NCBI GenBank assembly: GCA_945901665.1
Contig: CAMDLJ010000064.1
Location: 1-10,286, forward strand
DNA length: 10,286 nt
From: Bordetella parapertussis
GTDB lineage: Bacteria; Pseudomonadota; Gammaproteobacteria; Burkholderiales; Burkholderiaceae
Direction of reading: 5' to 3'
A program made the translations under genes and the position numbers. Below the pieces are notes generated by a model, which saw only the letters and a program-made list of their open reading frames with translations, did not search any database and was not told the origin of the DNA. Positions 6,877-10,286 of the stretch are shown in pieces. How positions within the stretch are numbered: the stretch's first letter is position 1; each line of letters begins with the position of its first letter.

Positions 6877-7698
6877 CTAATAAGTCAGCCGCTCAGGCCT
6901 GACTTCTTGCAAGATGGTGGTGGCAATTTCTTCAATGCTTTTGGTGGTGGTGGACAGCCAGCGAATGCCTTCTCGGCGCATCATGGCCTCGGCTTGGCTG
7001 ACCTCGTAGCGGCAATTTTCCAAGCTGGCGTAACGTGAGTTGGGCCGACGCTCATTGCGCACCTCGCTCAACCGCTCGGGGAGAATGCTCAGGCCAAACA
7101 CCTTTTTGCGGAAAGCTTGCGCCGCAGAGGGGAATTGCTGGCGCTCGAAATCCTCTGGAATCAGTGGGTAGTTGGCCGCCTTGATGCCGTATTGCATGGC
7201 CAAGTACAGGCTGGTGGGCGTTTTACCGCTGCGGCTCACGCCCACCAAGATCACATCGGCCTTGTCCAAATCGCGGCTGAGTTGGCCATCGTCATGGGAC
7301 AGGCTGAAGTTGATGGCCTCTATGCGGTCATGGTAGGCCTGGCTTTTGCTCACATCCGAAAAACGCCCAACCCGGTGGTTGGAGGTGATGCCCAGCTCAG
7401 CCTCGAGTGGGTTGACAAAGGTTCCAAACATATCCAGCAACAAAGCTTTGATGCCGTTTCGAATCACGCCCAAAACTTCTTCATCAACCAAGGTGGTGAA
7501 CACAATGGGGCGGCGCCCTTCGAGTTCGGCAGTGTGGTTGATTTGGCGCACCGCTTGGTGCGCCTTGTCCACGGTGTCCACAAACGGCAAGCGCACATGG
7601 CGGGGCTTGACTTCAAACTGGGCCAAGATGGCGTTGCCAAAGGTTTCGGCGGTGATGCCAGTGCCATCAGAGACAAAAAAGACCGTGGGGTTGGGCAT
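6877..7698 (-). CDS. ppsR: PEP synthase regulatory protein PpsR (kinase/pyrophosphorylase)
   Basis: A 273-residue bifunctional regulator (PSRP, DUF299 family). It inactivates PEP synthase by ADP-dependent phosphorylation of a Thr beside the catalytic His, and reactivates it by phosphate-dependent removal that yields pyrophosphate. The N-terminus carries the family signature VFFVSDGTGITAETFG (6-21), and a P-loop-like nucleotide site GVSRSGKT lies at 153-160, followed by PTSLYLA. The C-terminal part has NSRYASLENCRYEV (220-233). Length agrees with the family (277 in E. coli). ATG 7698 is preferred because it gives MPNPTVFF directly before the signature; the frame stays open upstream to 7770, but those residues do not look like family sequence. 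The ribosome site (GAAAG, six bases away) is weak. It is divergent from its target ppsA, 196 nt away. Confidence 0.97.
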   Translation of the reverse strand: MPNPTVFFVSDGTGITAETFGNAILAQFEVKPRHVRLPFVDTVDKAHQAVRQINHTAELEGRRPIVFTTLVDEEVLGVIRNGIKALLLDMFGTFVNPLEAELGITSNHRVGRFSDVSKSQAYHDRIEAINFSLSHDDGQLSRDLDKADVILVGVSRSGKTPTSLYLAMQYGIKAANYPLIPEDFERQQFPSAAQAFRKKVFGLSILPERLSEVRNERRPNSRYASLENCRYEVSQAEAMMRREGIRWLSTTTKSIEEIATTILQEVRPERLTY

Positions 7699-7894
7699 GG
7701 GTGCTTTCAATAGGGCAGTGCCCAGACGCGGGCCTACAATCTGTCCATTATCCAAATTTATCCATGACAAGCTGGCTCTGCTCCCTCAAAAAAACACAAC
7801 TCTGCTGTGTGGAACCGCTTGCACATGGGCCAGCCTGGCCTGAACTTCGGCCCCAGCTTGGCGCACCACCGGTTTTAACTTCCGGAGCTCTCCC
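7699..7894. promoter_or_regulatory. Shared ppsR/ppsA divergent control region
   Basis: These 196 bases hold the starts of both transcripts. Toward ppsR, GATAAT (minus strand, 7747-7752) is a good -10 box with a poor -35. Toward ppsA, TACAAT at 7735-7740 is a candidate -10, which would give a leader near 150 nt. That leader contains a short hairpin, GGCCA (7828-7832) and TGGCC (7836-7840), and a CCGG pair at 7869-7872 and 7882-7885, the second of which touches the ppsA ribosome site GGAG (7884-7887, seven bases before the ATG). The ribosome site is firm and the rest inferred. Confidence 0.45.
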
Positions 7895-10286
7895 ATGTCT
7901 GCCCTTTTCAGCCCGACCGCCTTGGTCGTACCGTTTGAAAACCTGAGAATGACCGATGTCGAGGCCGTTGGCGGTAAAAACGCCAGCCTCGGCGAGATGA
8001 TTTCCCAACTCCCCTCTGGTGTCCGCGTGCCCACCGGGTTCGCCACCACGGCCCACGCATTTCGTCAGTTTTTGAACCACGAAGGGTTGGACGCCCGCAT
8101 TGCCCAGCGCTTGGCCAGCTTGGACACCGAAGATGTGCGCGCCTTGGCCCTGGCTGGCGCTGAAATTCGCCAATGGTTGATGGGTCAGCCCTTCCCGGCC
8201 GATTTGGAAGCCGACATCCGTGCCGCCCATGCGGTTTTGTGTGCGGGCCAACCGCAAGCTTCATTGGCGGTCCGTTCTTCGGCGACGGCGGAGGACTTGC
8301 CTGACGCTTCTTTTGCCGGTCAACAAGAAACATTCCTCAATGTGACTGGCATCGAGGCTGTGTTGTTCAAAATGCGCGAGGTCTTTGCCTCGCTCTACAA
8401 CGACCGCGCCATCAGTTACCGCGTGCACAAGGGCTTTGCCCATGCCGATGTGGCCTTGTCTGCCGGGGTTCAGCGCATGGTGCGCTCGGACTTGGGGGCC
8501 GCTGGGGTGATGTTCACCATCGATACCGAAACTGGCTTTGACCAAGTGGTGTTCATCACCTCGAGCTATGGCCTGGGTGAGACGGTGGTGCAAGGCGCGG
8601 TCAATCCAGACGAGTTTTATGTCCATAAGCCCATGCTCAAGGCTGGGCATAAAGCCGTGATTCGGCGCAGCCTGGGTTCCAAATTGATTCAAATGGTGTT
8701 TGCCACCCCTGAGCAGCGCGCCCAGGGCGACAAATTGGTGCACACCGAGGAGGTGCCCACCGAGATGCGCAACCGCTACTCATTGACCGACGATGAAGTG
8801 CAGCAGTTGGCGGCTTATGCCATGGTCATTGAAGCCCACTATGGCCGTGCGATGGACATTGAATGGGGCAAGGACGGCGTGGACGGGCAACTTTACATTT
8901 TGCAAGCCCGCCCTGAGACCGTGAAAAGCCAGCAAAAAGACCAGGTCGAGCACCGCTTTAAGCTCAAAGCCACGGGCACGGTTTTGGCCCAAGGCCGTGC
9001 CATCGGCCAAAAAATTGGTGCGGGCCCGGTGCGCTTGGTCAACCACATCGACCAAATGGACCTGGTCCAAGCAGGGGACGTGTTGGTCACCGACATGACC
9101 GACCCCAATTGGGAACCGGTGATGAAGCGCGCCAGTGCCATCGTCACCAACCGTGGTGGGCGCACCTGCCACGCGGCGATCATCGCGCGCGAGTTGGGTA
9201 TCCCCGCGGTGGTGGGTTGTGGCGACGCGACCGATCACCTCAAATCAGATCAGCTGGTCACCGTGAGTTGCGCTCAGGGAGACACAGGCTTTATTTACGA
9301 TGGCTTGCTGCCCACCGAGGTGAGTGAGGTCGCGCGCGGCACCATGCCCGAGATCGCCACCAAAATCATGATGAATGTGGGCAACCCGCAATTGGCGTTT
9401 GATTTTTGCCAGTTGCCCAACCAAGGGGTGGGGCTGGCCCGCTTGGAGTTCATCATCAACAACAACATCGGCATCCACCCCAAGGCCATCTTGGATTACC
9501 CCAATGTCGACTCTGACTTGAAAAAAGCGGTGGAGTCTGTGGCCCGTGGGCATGCTTCGCCCCGTGCCTTTTATGTGGACAAAGTGGCCGAGGGCGTGGC
9601 CACGATTGCCGCGGCATTTTGGCCCAAGCCGGTGATTGTTCGTTTGTCCGACTTCAAGTCCAACGAGTACCGCAAACTCATCGGGGGCAGCCGCTATGAG
9701 CCCGAAGAGGAAAACCCCATGCTGGGTTTTCGCGGTGCAGCGCGCTACCTCAGTGCAGACTTTGGCCCGGCCTTTGCCATGGAGTGCGAAGCCTTGCGCC
9801 GGGTGCGTTTGGACATGGGCTTGCGCAATGTGCAAGTCATGGTGCCTTTTGTGCGCACCTTGGGGCAGGCCGAACGGGTCACCCAGTTGTTGGCTCAGCA
9901 TGGCTTGCAGAGCGGGCAAGATGATCTAAAGCTGATCATGATGTGCGAAGTGCCCAGCAACGCCATTTTGGCGGCCGACTTTTTGCAATTTTTTGACGGT
10001 TTCTCGATTGGCTCCAACGACCTGACCCAACTCACTTTGGGCTTGGATCGCGATTCGGGTTTGGAATTGCTGGCCGCCGACTTTGATGAACGTGACCCGG
10101 CGGTCTTGGCCATGCTCGAGCGTGCCATCGATGCCTGCCATGCGGCCGGTAAATACGTGGGCATCTGCGGCCAGGGCCCCAGCGACCATGCCGACTTTGC
10201 CCTGTGGTTGGCCCAAAAAGGGATCAGCTCCATCTCGCTCAACCCCGATAGCGTGATTCAAACTTGGAAATCCTTGGCGGCACCAA
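7895..10286 (+). CDS. ppsA: Phosphoenolpyruvate synthase PpsA, 3' end cut by window edge
   Basis: PEP synthase converts pyruvate and ATP to PEP, AMP and phosphate, the entry step of gluconeogenesis from three-carbon acids. The frame is open for 797 codons with no stop; E. coli PpsA has 792 residues, so only a few are likely missing. The N-terminal ATP-binding domain (about 18-350) shows [10 protein letters not shown] at 26-35 and [18 protein letters not shown] at 126-143. The swivelling phosphohistidine domain carries GGRTCHAAI with the catalytic H426; T424 is the position PpsR phosphorylates in homologues. The C-terminal PEP/pyruvate barrel shows [31 protein letters not shown] and the proton-donating C758 in [12 protein letters not shown] 7895 has GGAG seven bases upstream. 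It is divergent from its regulator ppsR. Very sure. Confidence 0.98.
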   Translation, partial: MSALFSPTALVVPFENLRMTDVEAVGGKNASLGEMISQLPSGVRVPTGFATTAHAFRQFLNHEGLDARIAQRLASLDTEDVRALALAGAEIRQWLMGQPFPADLEADIRAAHAVLCAGQPQASLAVRSSATAEDLPDASFAGQQETFLNVTGIEAVLFKMREVFASLYNDRAISYRVHKGFAHADVALSAGVQRMVRSDLGAAGVMFTIDTETGFDQVVFITSSYGLGETVVQGAVNPDEFYVHKPMLKAGHKAVIRRSLGSKLIQMVFATPEQRAQGDKLVHTEEVPTEMRNRYSLTDDEVQQLAAYAMVIEAHYGRAMDIEWGKDGVDGQLYILQARPETVKSQQKDQVEHRFKLKATGTVLAQGRAIGQKIGAGPVRLVNHIDQMDLVQAGDVLVTDMTDPNWEPVMKRASAIVTNRGGRTCHAAIIARELGIPAVVGCGDATDHLKSDQLVTVSCAQGDTGFIYDGLLPTEVSEVARGTMPEIATKIMMNVGNPQLAFDFCQLPNQGVGLARLEFIINNNIGIHPKAILDYPNVDSDLKKAVESVARGHASPRAFYVDKVAEGVATIAAAFWPKPVIVRLSDFKSNEYRKLIGGSRYEPEEENPMLGFRGAARYLSADFGPAFAMECEALRRVRLDMGLRNVQVMVPFVRTLGQAERVTQLLAQHGLQSGQDDLKLIMMCEVPSNAILAADFLQFFDGFSIGSNDLTQLTLGLDRDSGLELLAADFDERDPAVLAMLERAIDACHAAGKYVGICGQGPSDHADFALWLAQKGISSISLNPDSVIQTWKSLAAP

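Noticed and set aside
7701..7770. Longer PpsR starting at 7770
   Set aside because: The extra 24 residues do not resemble the family and would cover most of the candidate promoter. ATG 7698 gives the normal length.
8261..8743. Open frames on the minus strand opposite ppsA (also 8780-9238, 9245-9919 and 9926-10261)
   Set aside because: They are shadows of ppsA in GC-rich DNA. Their translations are His/Gln/Gly-rich without domain patterns, and the plus frame is unmistakably PpsA throughout.
1..10286. Mobile element, CRISPR array, toxin-antitoxin or defence cluster
   Set aside because: No transposase, integrase, direct-repeat array, tRNA or unfamiliar gene cluster was found. Every major gene belongs to a known chromosomal family and base composition looks even.

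Overview
This window reads as ordinary chromosomal DNA of a betaproteobacterium, most likely Comamonadaceae (Burkholderiales) of a moderate-GC type such as a Limnohabitans- or Rhodoferax-like freshwater bacterium. The placement rests on the surE-pcm-nlpD cluster, the style of the PpsR and PpsA proteins, and codon use that relies heavily on TTG for leucine. The genus is a guess from memory of these families, not from a search.

Layout from left to right. (1) The 3' part of a cupin-fold gene (+), cut by the left edge. (2) A convergent quinone oxidoreductase of the zinc-free MDR type (-), starting at a GTG. (3) A 77-nt divergent control region, then a tight four-gene operon (+): surE (nucleotide phosphatase), pcm (protein L-isoaspartate methyltransferase), nlpD (LysM/LytM lipoprotein that activates cell-wall amidases) and rlmD (23S rRNA m5U1939 methyltransferase). 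Spacings are a 4-bp overlap, 20 nt and 7 nt, and the operon ends in a perfect 11-bp hairpin terminator. rpoS, which follows nlpD in many gamma- and betaproteobacteria, is not there. (4) A Bax inhibitor-1/YccA-family seven-helix membrane protein (-), convergent on the operon. (5) A GlcG/HbpS-family small protein (+). (6) ppsR (-) and ppsA (+), divergent from a shared 196-nt region. PpsA makes phosphoenolpyruvate from pyruvate for gluconeogenesis, and PpsR switches PpsA off and on by phosphorylating and dephosphorylating it. ppsA runs off the right edge with no stop, but at 797 codons it is close to full family length.

No RNA genes, mobile elements, CRISPR arrays, integrases or long repeats were seen. 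There is no gene-free stretch above 300 bases; the longest are 6222-6393 (172 nt) and 7699-7894 (196 nt). The genes form three functional groups: stress survival and repair with cell division (surE operon), gluconeogenic control (ppsR/ppsA), and single housekeeping or redox genes. I found no convincing undescribed system; the findings below are modest, and most concern local architecture.
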